Source: Lewinellaceae bacterium
GTDB lineage: Bacteria > Bacteroidota > Bacteroidia > Chitinophagales > Saprospiraceae
Assembly: GCA_020636435.1 (NCBI GenBank)
Contig: JACJXX010000002.1
Span: 1,054,001 to 1,118,000 of the forward strand
DNA: 64,000 nt
Direction of reading: 5' to 3'
The notes beneath the pieces were generated by a model. The model was given only the letters and a program-made list of their open reading frames with translations. It did no database searches and was not told where the DNA came from. Shown one piece after another: positions 53,975 to 62,277 of the stretch. A program made the translations under genes and the position numbers. Each line of letters opens with the position of its first letter. Within the stretch, counting starts at the first letter, position 1.

Positions 53975-54213
53975 TTACGCAAAGATTCCAGGGTTTTCAG
54001 GTCTTCTTTCAGGTCATCAGTATCATAATGAATGAACAACCCGCGCTTACCCAATTCCTGCTGGAAGGAATACTGGGATAAGCCGGCAAATTCACTGGCT
54101 TGCCCAAAGGTAAACAGGTATTTCTCGAACAATAGAATGGCTACCTCGATCTTAAAAGCCTCTTCTGATAACCCGGCTCGCTTAATGATATCATCTGAAA
54201 TGGTAATTGCCAT
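53971..54213 (-). CDS. UPF0175-family antitoxin
   Basis: 80 residues. MAITISDDIIKRAGLSEEAF, LFEKYLFTFGQASEFAGLSQYSFQQELGKRG and YDTDDLKEDLKTLESL: a short HTH-containing UPF0175 protein that pairs with DUF3368 toxins. First gene of the operon; the promoter would lie at 54214-54290. Expected to bind the toxin and repress its own promoter. Confidence 0.9.
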   Translation of the reverse strand: MAITISDDIIKRAGLSEEAFKIEVAILLFEKYLFTFGQASEFAGLSQYSFQQELGKRGLFIHYDTDDLKEDLKTLESLRK

Positions 54214-54308
54214 GGCTAATGCATTTTATTCAAGGTAAGAAAATCTTTTGGTAAGGAAAAGTTCCTTGGCGGGAAATTGATCAAAGTTAGGAAGGCCAAT
54301 AAGCTGAA

Positions 54309-54366
54309 TGCTTTACACAGGCCCGCCGGACGAACGGGCAAGTTCTCAAAGAAAATGGGAAGCCCA
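54309..54366. repeat. Short direct repeat, right copy (TGCTTTACACAG type)
   Basis: Counterpart of 52433-52486 with small length differences (extra CGAAC). Together they bracket the 1.9-kb caspase/FGE-like and toxin-antitoxin patch. Confidence 0.5.
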
Positions 54367-54382
54367 CTCGGAGTTAACCCTA

Positions 54383-54574
54383 TAAGGCGCGAGGAAAGAA
54401 TAAACTGTCCATTCTGGCTTGTCCTTTTTGCGCCATGCTGCGTTGCTCCCCGACCCTTCGGGTGCGGGGCAGGCTATCACTCAGGTAGCTTTGGCTATCC
54501 TCGATCTTCGCGCCTTGCCTGGCACAAAAATTACTGCCCCATAATTGAACACTTTACTCTTTCCTCGCGCCTAA
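54383..54574. repeat. MITE-like element family B, copy 3 (with internal insertion)
   Basis: Ends TAAGGCGCGAGGAAAGAATAAA and TTTACTCTTTCCTCGCGCCTAA. The interior equals copies 1 and 2 apart from an extra CCCGACCCTTCGGGTGCGGG hairpin. An open frame across this stretch (54277-54777) is an artefact of the element. Confidence 0.87.
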
Positions 54575-54725
54575 CTCTCCATAAATCATCACTCCAGGCA
54601 AAATGGCCGGCCCAATTGTGCTGGCGGGGATTAAAAACAGAGACACCATCTTTGGTAAGCGGATCTACAGCCGTTATTTTGCACACCAAGTCAGCAGACA
54701 ACTCGAAGTTGTCAGCTGACCGGCC

Positions 54726-55823
54726 TCACTCCTGCCTGCAAATCACCGGCAACACCCCATCGTACCAATCGATATAAGAAATGCGCCGGGCCAATGTCAG
54801 GTCTGCGCAGGCCTCCGGGAAGCGGTTCATGTCCAGGTAGGCCTGGCCGCGCATGATGAGGTAGTTGGCGTTGTTGGGGAACAGGGCGATGGCCTGGGAG
54901 AGCTTCTCCAGGCCGGCCTCTTTTTCGCCGGCGTCGTACAGCTCGGCGCCGTCCTGCGCCAGTTGGCCGGCCCGCTGGTATTCTTCCACGCGTTGCTGGC
55001 AGCCGGCAGCTTCCGGAATGAAGGGCAGGGTAATGTTGTAAGCGGCCGTCACCGGGCGGCCGTCGAAGGTGGCCGGCTCCCATTTGCCGTAGGTAGAGGT
55101 GGCCAGGCTGATGGCTTCGTACCAGAAGTCGAAGTCCAGCCCGCTGTAGTCGATGAGGTCCAGGATGCGCACGTCGCCGGAGGGGCGTACAATAATCTGC
55201 AGTTCTATGCGGCCCATGAGGCAGGAGTCGATGCCGGAGGCGGGGTATTCCAGGTTGTCGGTCAGGTAGGCTTGCAGGGCTTCTTCCCCGCCTTTAAATT
55301 CCAGGGGTGTTTCAAAATCAGTGTAGACGGTGTCCCGGCCAACGACCGTGAAGGGCGGCACTTCCTCCAGCTTGAACTTGATGGGCAGGTTGAAACGGGA
55401 ACGCACCACTTTGCCGTTGTTCTTGCCCGGCACCCACTTGACGCCGGCTTCGTTGATCCCTTCCACCACGCGCAGCACTTCCAGCCCGCAACCGCCGCCG
55501 ATGTCCTTGACGATCCGGAAGTTGCTCAGGCTGCTGTCCTTTTCCACCACGAAGCTGACCACTACGGTGCCTTCCAGATTGTTCTGCCGGGCCTCCAGCG
55601 GGTAGTTGATGTTTTTATACATCACCGACAACAGCGCCTGCTGGGCGCATTGGTTCTTGGCCTGAAGGGTAGTGTCCAGCCCTTCGCAGGCCGGAAAGCG
55701 GGGCATTTCCGCCACTGCTTCGTAGATGGTGGTGTCGGCATCCACTGTGGCCCCGCCTTCCTGAGCAACCAGGCAAGGCAGAGCGAATAAGAAAAGGCTG
55801 ATTGAAAGTACTGCAGTTCTCAT
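54726..55823 (-). CDS. Secreted TonB-like energy-transducer-domain protein with TPR-like C-terminus
   Basis: 365 residues from ATG at 55823. Signal peptide (MRTAVLSISLFLFALPCLVAQ). Two TonB C-terminal-like domains at about residues 60-150 (NINYPLEARQNNLEGTVVVSF) and 190-265 (LEYPASGIDSCLMGRIELQI), then a helical pair with a TPR pattern (YDAGEKEAGLEKLSQAIALF, YLIMRGQAYLDMNRFPEACAD). No N-terminal membrane anchor apart from the signal peptide, so it is probably periplasmic rather than a true TonB. Role unknown. The longer open frame to 55883 is not needed. Confidence 0.85.
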   Translation of the reverse strand: MRTAVLSISLFLFALPCLVAQEGGATVDADTTIYEAVAEMPRFPACEGLDTTLQAKNQCAQQALLSVMYKNINYPLEARQNNLEGTVVVSFVVEKDSSLSNFRIVKDIGGGCGLEVLRVVEGINEAGVKWVPGKNNGKVVRSRFNLPIKFKLEEVPPFTVVGRDTVYTDFETPLEFKGGEEALQAYLTDNLEYPASGIDSCLMGRIELQIIVRPSGDVRILDLIDYSGLDFDFWYEAISLATSTYGKWEPATFDGRPVTAAYNITLPFIPEAAGCQQRVEEYQRAGQLAQDGAELYDAGEKEAGLEKLSQAIALFPNNANYLIMRGQAYLDMNRFPEACADLTLARRISYIDWYDGVLPVICRQE

Positions 55824-55966
55824 GTCCTGTTGTTTTGTATCATCCCCGGAACGCATGGTGCGGGGAAAGCGTTGCCGGGGCAAAGCGCCGAAGCGTTGCG
55901 TTTTTCCGGTTCATCTGGAACGCGCCGGCAAAACCGGAAAAACACAACAACAAATTCGCTGCGAAA

Positions 55967-57268
55967 CTAAGGTTTATTTTTCACTTCCTCATCCATCCAA
56001 TTCCCAAGTGTCTTCAACAACCGTTCCCGGTCGGCTTCGCTCATATTTCGGATGCGGGCATTGGTGTGGTCTTTGCCCGGCATGATGAACCAGAGCGCGT
56101 CCACCTTATCGGTAGGCGGCACGCCGGTGGCCGACCAGGTGTCGATGCCGCCGTTGATGTAGATCATCCGGTTGGCTTTCGCCTGCGTCCATTCATAGAC
56201 CTTTTTCACCAGCGTGGGCTCAAAAGACATGGGCGCCTTGCCGGGCATGAAGACGGCGCTGGGCTCGCCGGAGAGGGCTTTGAGCAGGCCCTTGAAGTCA
56301 TCCGTTTCGTAGCCGTAGTAGCCCATTTCCGTTCCGGCCTGCCAGTAGTGGGAGGCATAAGCCGCCATCGATTCATCGTTGAAGAGGGATAGGCCGGTGA
56401 CGGTCATAAAATGTTGCAACACATCGTCCAGCGCGGCCGTTTTGGCGTTGGGAATATCATCGCAGGTAGCTGCCCCCACCTGCCAGAAGGAAAAGGGATA
56501 CTCCAGTACGCCGTACTCAAAGGCCTCCTCCAGGCTGAGGTAGGTAAACTGATAATCGGCGCCCTCGGCGTACCACTTCAGGCGGGGCAGCACCTCATCC
56601 CTATCTTTCAGCAGGCGCAGTTGCACCCCCCGGATGGCTTCCCGGCAGGCGTCCGAGCCGATGGTGTCGAGAAAAGCGTAAATGCGCTTGTCTTTCAGGT
56701 CGAGGTTGAGGGGCGCCACATAGGGCACAGAGGCCGCCACATCGTCCGGGTAGAAGTAGCGGTAGAAGATGGTGGTCTGCCCGCCCTTGCTGATGCCGGT
56801 GCTCACCCAGGCGTTTCGATAAATCTGCCCGAGCAGTTCCCGGGCATGGTGCAGGTCGGCAGTGGCCTGTTTCAGGTTGAGGTATTTGTAATCCGGGTCA
56901 TCGGGGAGGGAAGTGCCGAAGTAGCGGTGTTCTACATCCAGTTGGTTGGCCTCCAGGTAATTGGCCAGTTCGTACACCCGGTTGGAAGGCCGGTGGTAAC
57001 CCTCCGTAGCGATGACCATGGGAGCGTCGAAGCTGCGGTGCGACAGGTAAGCCCGTTGGTAGAAATAACCCTTAGACGGATTCTCGTGGTCGATGGGCTG
57101 GCGGACCTGCAGCTCATAGGCTGCCTCGAAGCCTTCCGGCGTTTCGATCTGTTTGAAAACGACGTCCGGCAGGTTGAAGAGTTTCATCTCCAGGGCGCCG
57201 GGTTGGGCCAGCAGCCAGGCCGGCGCCAGGAATAGCAGGAGTAGAAGATAGCGTTGGATCGTATGCAT
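55967..57268 (-). CDS. Secreted S37-family (tripeptidyl aminopeptidase/PS-10-like) serine peptidase
   Basis: 433 residues with signal peptide (YLLLLLFLAPAWLLAQ). Alpha/beta-hydrolase fold: VEHRYFGTSLPDDPDY near 112, the nucleophile elbow WVSTGISKGGQTTIF near 155-160 and the C-terminal Asp/His region INGGIDTWSATG and PGKDHTNARIRNM. Removes short peptides from protein N-termini outside the cytoplasm. Followed on the same strand by a TonB-like gene and preceded by an M19 dipeptidase with a 72-bp gap, which suggests a peptide-degrading cluster. Confidence 0.88.
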   Translation of the reverse strand: MHTIQRYLLLLLFLAPAWLLAQPGALEMKLFNLPDVVFKQIETPEGFEAAYELQVRQPIDHENPSKGYFYQRAYLSHRSFDAPMVIATEGYHRPSNRVYELANYLEANQLDVEHRYFGTSLPDDPDYKYLNLKQATADLHHARELLGQIYRNAWVSTGISKGGQTTIFYRYFYPDDVAASVPYVAPLNLDLKDKRIYAFLDTIGSDACREAIRGVQLRLLKDRDEVLPRLKWYAEGADYQFTYLSLEEAFEYGVLEYPFSFWQVGAATCDDIPNAKTAALDDVLQHFMTVTGLSLFNDESMAAYASHYWQAGTEMGYYGYETDDFKGLLKALSGEPSAVFMPGKAPMSFEPTLVKKVYEWTQAKANRMIYINGGIDTWSATGVPPTDKVDALWFIMPGKDHTNARIRNMSEADRERLLKTLGNWMDEEVKNKP

Positions 57269-57340
57269 AGCCTTTTTTTTGGTTAGGTTTGCTCGTGCTG
57301 AATATAGTGATTTTCGGCAACTATTCAGTGCAGTAGCCGC

Positions 57341-58573
57341 TCACATCTCCGCCGCCACCCGCTCCACTTCCTTCCACACCCGCCAGACGTTCTTGTAGCA
57401 CATCTTCCCGATGTCTTCCTCCGAATAGCCCCGCTTGAGCAGCTCGTAGATGAGGTTGGGATACTGGGAGACATCCTTCAGCCCGGTGGGCAGGCTATCC
57501 CCTACCCCATCAAAATCGGAGCCGAAGCCGACGTGGCCCACGCCGGCCAGTTCGACCACATGATCGATGTGGTTGGCCACCGTTTGAACGTCGGCGTAGA
57601 GCGTGGGATGGTCCTTGGCGAATTGCTGTATGATAGGCTGGGCATCGGAATCGGAGTCCTTCAGGCCTTCTTTTTTCAGGAGGGCATTTAGCTCCTCGCG
57701 CATTTGGTCGTTTTGTTTGCTCATGGTTCCATCCAGAAAATCAGTGCCGAAGTTGATCTGTATCACGCCGCCGTTCTCTGCCAGGCGTTTGATCATGTCG
57801 TCGCTCATGTTGCGCTCGAAGCCGGGGGTGTATTTCCGGCAGGAAGAATGGGAAGCAATGCAGGGCGCCTTAGTGATTTCCATGACCTGCCAGAAAGCGC
57901 TGTCGGAGATGTGGGAAACGTCCACCATAATGCCAACCCGGTTCATTTCCTGGACAACTTCCCTGCCAAAGGGGCTCAGGCCGTTCCAGGTGTGGGTGGT
58001 GTCGTAGGAAGAATCGCAGATGTGGTTGTCTTTGCTGTGGGTAAGCGTGATGTAGCGAATGCCGCGCTGGTAGAAATAGGCGACATTGCGCAGGTCGCCT
58101 TCAATGGGGGCGCCGTTTTCCATGCCCATAGGCAGGGAAATGAGCCCCTTCCTGAAGTTGGCTTCCACTTCCGCCGGGGAGACGGCCATGGCGAACTTAT
58201 CGGGGTGGGCTTCAGCGATGCTGCGCACCATATTGATCAGGGAGTCGGCCAGCAATTTGGCGCGGCCGTCCTGGTAAGAAGCGGGTATGAAGATGGACAT
58301 AAAAGGGGCGTCGAGGCCGCCCTTTTTGGCGCGCACGTAGTCGAAATCGCCATCGTTCGTTTCGACCGGAATACCAATGTATTCCCGCTCCAGGCGGAAG
58401 TTTTGAATTCTCAACCGGTAGGGCAGGTCGACATGCCCATCCGTAATGATGTACTCGTGGGCCAGTTTGTCGGCTTTGCCGCGCAGGCGCGCCTCTTCGG
58501 CCATAGGGGCCATTTTGCGGTTGCAGTTGAAGAACAAGACAGTCAGAATAGCAAATCCAAATAGCCGGTACAT
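57341..58573 (-). CDS. M19-family (renal dipeptidase-like) lipoprotein dipeptidase
   Basis: 410 residues from ATG at 58573 with a lipobox-like LTVLFFNC near residue 16. Zinc-site motifs: YIITDGHVDLPYRL (HxD), YITLTHSKDNHICDS, IMVDVSHISDSAF and CIASHSSCRKY, then VGFGSDFDGVGDSLP. Hydrolyses dipeptides in the periplasm or at the surface. Earlier in-frame starts (58597, 58609) precede the signal peptide. Same strand and near the S37 peptidase gene. Confidence 0.92.
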   Translation of the reverse strand: MYRLFGFAILTVLFFNCNRKMAPMAEEARLRGKADKLAHEYIITDGHVDLPYRLRIQNFRLEREYIGIPVETNDGDFDYVRAKKGGLDAPFMSIFIPASYQDGRAKLLADSLINMVRSIAEAHPDKFAMAVSPAEVEANFRKGLISLPMGMENGAPIEGDLRNVAYFYQRGIRYITLTHSKDNHICDSSYDTTHTWNGLSPFGREVVQEMNRVGIMVDVSHISDSAFWQVMEITKAPCIASHSSCRKYTPGFERNMSDDMIKRLAENGGVIQINFGTDFLDGTMSKQNDQMREELNALLKKEGLKDSDSDAQPIIQQFAKDHPTLYADVQTVANHIDHVVELAGVGHVGFGSDFDGVGDSLPTGLKDVSQYPNLIYELLKRGYSEEDIGKMCYKNVWRVWKEVERVAAEM

Positions 58574-59063
58574 AAGCGTGTTTTTTTTATCGCCCATAAA
58601 AATACGCAATCCTGTTCACCCGGAGTAATCATTTTCCGGTGCAGCGTTGTTCCCAAATTATACAAACTATACTTTTAATTACTACTTTGTTACTTTAAAA
58701 TATTTTTCATACGAAGGATGCGGAGCGATTGGACTGCCAAAGCGAATGGACCCCGAATATACCCCTCTGGAGGGGTCGACCGCAGGGAGGGGGAGGATAA
58801 TATGGCAATCGCATGAAATGGGATCGACCTTGAAAAGGTCGTATGTTTATAGGAAACGATGTTTTAAGCCCTCCCGACCTCGCAGAGGTCGTACATCTAC
58901 CCGTTTGTACGACCTCTTTGAGGTCGAAAATTTAATTATACGAGATAATTCTATAGACGTTTGACCCGCTTCGGGGTCAAAACATATTTCATGCAATTGC
59001 CTTGGGGAGGATAATCGAAGACGTCATATTGTCAATTCCCTTAAACTAACAAAGTAGAATTAT
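58574..59063. other. Divergent intergenic region with palindromic element
   Basis: 490 bp between the dipeptidase and SDR genes, so it holds both promoters. Most of it (58803-59003) is the family C element. CTCTGGAGGGG/GGGAGGGGGAGG repeats lie near 58760-58795. No gene seen. Confidence 0.6.
58803..59003. repeat. Dispersed palindromic element family C, copy 2 (complete)
   Basis: 201 bp with inverted ends GGCAATCGCATGAAAT and ATTTCATGCAATTGCC. The interior has GACCTTGAAAAGGTC, GACCTCGCAGAGGTC, GACCTCTTTGAGGTC and TTTGACCCGCTTCGGGGTCAAA hairpins. Matches 3137-3250 over its left half. Confidence 0.78.
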
Positions 59064-59927
59064 ATGCAGGAACAAAAAACAGCCCTCATCACCGGAGGCA
59101 ACGACGGCATCGGCAGAGCGACAGCCACCGAACTGGCGCATCGCGGGACGCAGGTCGTGCTGGCTTCCCGAAACGAGGCAAAGGGCCAGAAAGCCGCCGA
59201 AGAGATCAGGCAGCAAACCGGCAACGAACAAGTAGCTTTTTTACCCTGCGACCTGGCCAGCTTCGAAAGCGTACGAGAGGCCGCCCGGCTGTTCAAAGCC
59301 CAGTACGGCCCGCTCGATGTTTTGATCAACAACGCCGGCGCTTTCACCAGCCAGCTGGAGCTTACCCAGGATGGCTTTGAAAGGCAGTTCGGCGTCAACC
59401 ACCTGGGGCATTTCCTGCTCACCCGGCTGTTGCTGGATCAGCTCCGGCAGGCGCCTGATCCCAGGGTAATCAATGTCTCTTCAGTTGCCTACCTAAGGGG
59501 GCAGATCGACTTCAATAACCTGCGGGGAGAGAAAGGCCCGAAACACTACAACGGGCTGAAAGCCTATGCCCAGAGCAAGCTGGCCAACGTTCTGTTTACC
59601 CGCGAGCTGGCGCGGCGCCATCCGGAGATCAACGCTTATGCGGTGCATCCCGGCCCGGTGCGAACCCGGATCGGCAATAAGCACTCCAATTGGTACGCTT
59701 CCCTTTTCTGGCATTTGCTGAAAGTTTTTATGGTTTCGGCAGAAAAGGGGGCTAGAACGTCGGTTTACCTGGCTACTTCCCCGGAAGCAGAAGGCGCCAG
59801 CGGCCAGTTTTTTGATGATAAGCAACGGCAGCGAAAGCTTTCGGAGGCCGCAAAGGATGAAGCGCTGGCGCGGAGGCTTTGGGAGGTGAGTGAAGAAATG
59901 GTGGGTATAAACGGCTTAAAGGGCTAA
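59064..59927 (+). CDS. Short-chain dehydrogenase/reductase (retinol-dehydrogenase-like SDR)
   Basis: 287 residues. NAD(P) motif ALITGGNDGIGRATA near 8-21, NNAGAF near 89, the catalytic Ser in VINVSSVAYL and the YxxxK in KAYAQSKLANVLF near 172-176. VHPGPVRTRIG follows. The pattern is that of the RDH11/WWOX-like extended group; substrate unknown. ATG at 59064 is 23 codons from nothing else in frame and starts the Rossmann strand correctly. A direct role in retinal metabolism with the distant rhodopsin is not supported. Confidence 0.9.
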   Translation: MQEQKTALITGGNDGIGRATATELAHRGTQVVLASRNEAKGQKAAEEIRQQTGNEQVAFLPCDLASFESVREAARLFKAQYGPLDVLINNAGAFTSQLELTQDGFERQFGVNHLGHFLLTRLLLDQLRQAPDPRVINVSSVAYLRGQIDFNNLRGEKGPKHYNGLKAYAQSKLANVLFTRELARRHPEINAYAVHPGPVRTRIGNKHSNWYASLFWHLLKVFMVSAEKGARTSVYLATSPEAEGASGQFFDDKQRQRKLSEAAKDEALARRLWEVSEEMVGINGLKG

Positions 59928-60050
59928 AATAAAGCGGATAGGCATCTCTTTTTGTATATTTTTAGATTTTAACTTGTTTAATTAAAGTAAAATCATTATT
60001 TTTAGCCAATATTGAAGTCGCTAGATTTTTAACTTATTTAAGCAACACCT

Positions 60051-60434
60051 ATGGCTATCAATTTCCGAATTCCTGTTGCGCTACTCTTTCTACTGAGTAT
60101 CTTGTATTTTTCAATCCACCATGCTGTTCAGAATACCCCACCGCCCATTTCTTTTCCATTAGACAGAATTGAGGCGGATGGAAGCATTGCCCAGTTTGGC
60201 TTTGAGGATTTGGAAGTTATTATTAAAGGAATGCTGGAGAGAGCCAGGTCGGGAAAGTCTATTAGCTATAAAGAGGAGAAGATGCTTAAGGAAGCTAAAG
60301 CTATTCTCGCCATTTATTCAGGCGCCAACTCTGAATTAGTGGCCAAGCTTATTGCAATGATCAATGAAATTTTGGAACTTAACCGGGAATTAATTCACCT
60401 TGAAGATGGAGAACACAGCACCGACGATAATTGA
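60051..60434 (+). CDS. Unknown small protein with N-terminal membrane segment
   Basis: 127 residues. A signal anchor or signal peptide at 6-25 (IPVALLFLLSILYFSI) is followed by a helical acidic domain (GFEDLEVIIKGMLERARSGK, EEKMLKEAKAILAIYSG, LVAKLIAMINEILELNREL). No family recognised. Overlaps the next small gene by 29 bp, so the two are likely translated together. Confidence 0.55.
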   Translation: MAINFRIPVALLFLLSILYFSIHHAVQNTPPPISFPLDRIEADGSIAQFGFEDLEVIIKGMLERARSGKSISYKEEKMLKEAKAILAIYSGANSELVAKLIAMINEILELNRELIHLEDGEHSTDDN

Positions 60435-60636
60435 TACTTATTTCTCTTACTGGAAAGAATTCATTCATCCCATCGAAGAGGAGAAGAGAAGCGCACATTT
60501 TGCCAGCCTGCTCATCGATGTAGGAGAAAACCTTTATGGGGCTGATTTTGCCCTCGAACTGGTCTACTTATTTCTCAAGCATATGAATCCGGATATTGGG
60601 GCCGAAAATGTTTCGGATCCGCCAATGGTTTATTGA
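60406..60636 (+). CDS. Unknown small acidic protein
   Basis: 76 residues from ATG at 60406 (MENTAPTIIDTYFSYWKEF); an ATG at 60400 is an alternative. Helical (EEEKRSAHFASLLIDVGENL, LELVYLFLKHM) with no cysteine or known motif. It overlaps the preceding unknown gene and lies 15 bp before the PLP decarboxylase gene, so it may belong to a three-gene transcript. Function not known. Confidence 0.5.
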   Translation: MENTAPTIIDTYFSYWKEFIHPIEEEKRSAHFASLLIDVGENLYGADFALELVYLFLKHMNPDIGAENVSDPPMVY

Positions 60637-60651
60637 CCCTTTTTTCTGTTT

Positions 60652-62103
60652 ATGACCAATAAAATCCAACAATTAGAACAACTCGCCCGGCAGCTCGAGC
60701 CTTCCCAGGAGCAACGCAACCACTGGAATGCCTCAACCCAGGCGTACGCCGACGACTTCATCAACCGCATCGAAACGCTGAAGGCCTACGACGAGCCCCC
60801 CGCAGATGGCAAGCTGAGCCTGGCCATCGAAGAAGAAGGCAAGCCCATAGAGCAACTATTGGAAGAGCTTCGCGTCAAAGCAGACCGGGCGGGCATCAAC
60901 CCGGCATCGGGCGGGCACCTGGGATACGTGCCCGGCGGCGGCGTCTTCCCGGCGGCTTTGGGCGACTACCTGGCAGCCATCACCAACCGCTACGCCGGGC
61001 TGTTCTTCGCCAACCCGGGAGCGGTGCGCATCGAAAATGAACTGATCCGCTGGATGTGCGAACTGATGGGCTATCCGCCCGGGGCGCTGGGCAACCTGTC
61101 CTCCGGCGGCTCCATCGCCAACCTGATCGCCATCACTACGGCCAGAGATTTCAGGCAGATAAAGGCAACCAGAGTGGAAAAGGCAGTGGTATACCTCACC
61201 CACCAGGTGCACCACTGTGTGCAGAAGGCCCTGCGCATTGCCGGGCTGGGAGAAGCCATCATCCGGTATATTCCGGTCGATGAACATTTTCGAATGGACA
61301 CCAAACGCCTTCATCAACAATTGGAAATGGACCGGTTTCAGGGCCTGGAGCCGTTCATGGTCGTTGGCTCGGCAGGAACGACCGACACCGGCGCGGTAGA
61401 CCCGCTGGACGAGATCGCCAACCTGGCGGAGCAGTTCGGCCTGTGGTTCCACGTCGACGCGGCTTATGGGGGTTTTTTCTTATTGGTAGACGAACTGAAG
61501 GGGCGGTTCAGGGGCATCGGCCGCTCGGATTCGCTGGCTATCGACCCTCATAAGGGGCTATTTCTGCCTTACGGCCTGGGGGCAGTACTGATAAAAAACG
61601 TCAAAGCTCAATACGACGCCCACTACTACAAGGCCAACTACATGCAGGATGCGCAGCAGGAATGGGAAGAAGCCTCTCCGGCCGACCTTTCTCCGGAATT
61701 GACCAAGCACTTCCGCGGCCTCCGTATGTGGGCGCCGCTCCAGCTCTTCGGCCTGAAGCCTTTCCGGGCAGCGCTGGAGGAAAAAGTGCTGCTTTGCCGG
61801 TATTTTTACCGGAAAGTTCAGGAATCGGGCTTTGAGGTGGGCCCTGAACCGGACTTGTCTATCATGATATTCCGCTACAAAACCCGGAAAGAAAACAGTA
61901 CCCGCTTTAACGAACAGTTGGTGGAATACGTACGCCGGGATGGCCGCGTGTTCCTGTCGTCGACCACCATCGATGGCGAGTACTGGATTCGGCTGGCGGT
62001 GCTGAGCTTTCGGACGCATAAGCGGGAGATTGACCTGTGCCTCGAGATACTGGAGGCTGGCGTGAAACAGATCGGAAAGGAACAGGAACTGGCCAGGGAG
62101 TAG
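60652..62103 (+). CDS. PLP-dependent group II decarboxylase (aromatic-L-amino-acid/glutamate decarboxylase-like)
   Basis: 483 residues. NPASGGHLGYVPGGGVFPAAL near 85, GNLSSGGSIANLIAITTARD near 147, VHHCVQKALRIAGLG near 190, FHVDAAYGGFFLL near 270 (Asp-Ala-Ala that holds the PLP ring) and SLAIDPHKGLFLPYGLGAVL with the Schiff-base Lys near 301. Length fits the AADC family. Substrate (aromatic amino acid, DOPA, tyrosine or other) cannot be read from sequence alone. ATG at 60652. Confidence 0.92.
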   Translation: MTNKIQQLEQLARQLEPSQEQRNHWNASTQAYADDFINRIETLKAYDEPPADGKLSLAIEEEGKPIEQLLEELRVKADRAGINPASGGHLGYVPGGGVFPAALGDYLAAITNRYAGLFFANPGAVRIENELIRWMCELMGYPPGALGNLSSGGSIANLIAITTARDFRQIKATRVEKAVVYLTHQVHHCVQKALRIAGLGEAIIRYIPVDEHFRMDTKRLHQQLEMDRFQGLEPFMVVGSAGTTDTGAVDPLDEIANLAEQFGLWFHVDAAYGGFFLLVDELKGRFRGIGRSDSLAIDPHKGLFLPYGLGAVLIKNVKAQYDAHYYKANYMQDAQQEWEEASPADLSPELTKHFRGLRMWAPLQLFGLKPFRAALEEKVLLCRYFYRKVQESGFEVGPEPDLSIMIFRYKTRKENSTRFNEQLVEYVRRDGRVFLSSTTIDGEYWIRLAVLSFRTHKREIDLCLEILEAGVKQIGKEQELARE

Positions 62104-62107
62104 TTAA

Positions 62108-62238
62108 GTTGCCGGTTGTTTGTTGTTTGCAGCCGAACGATCAACAAACAACCAGCAACGGTTAACCCAATGGCGCTAATAATGAAGTGGCCTGACGGCT
62201 GTCTTTTGGCACCCCCTGGGCAAGCCGTCTGGCCACTT
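62108..62238. terminator. Two long hairpins between convergent genes
   Basis: GTTGCCGGTTGTTTGTTG (62108-62125) pairs with 62142-62159 with one mismatch. AAGTGGCCTGACGGCT (62185-62200) pairs with 62223-62238 with one mismatch. Both lie between the convergent decarboxylase and outer-membrane-protein genes and probably end transcription from both sides. Confidence 0.65.
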
Positions 62239-62277
62239 TCCTTAAGGACTTTTTGGGGATTTATTTTTGGCGTGCCC

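Noticed and set aside
54277..54777. 166-residue plus-strand open frame
   Set aside because: It crosses the family B element and runs into the antisense end of the TonB-like gene; no protein-like features.
59064..59927. SDR gene as part of retinal metabolism with the rhodopsin cluster
   Set aside because: The similarity to retinol dehydrogenases is at SDR subgroup level only and the gene is more than 56 kb away in a different context.
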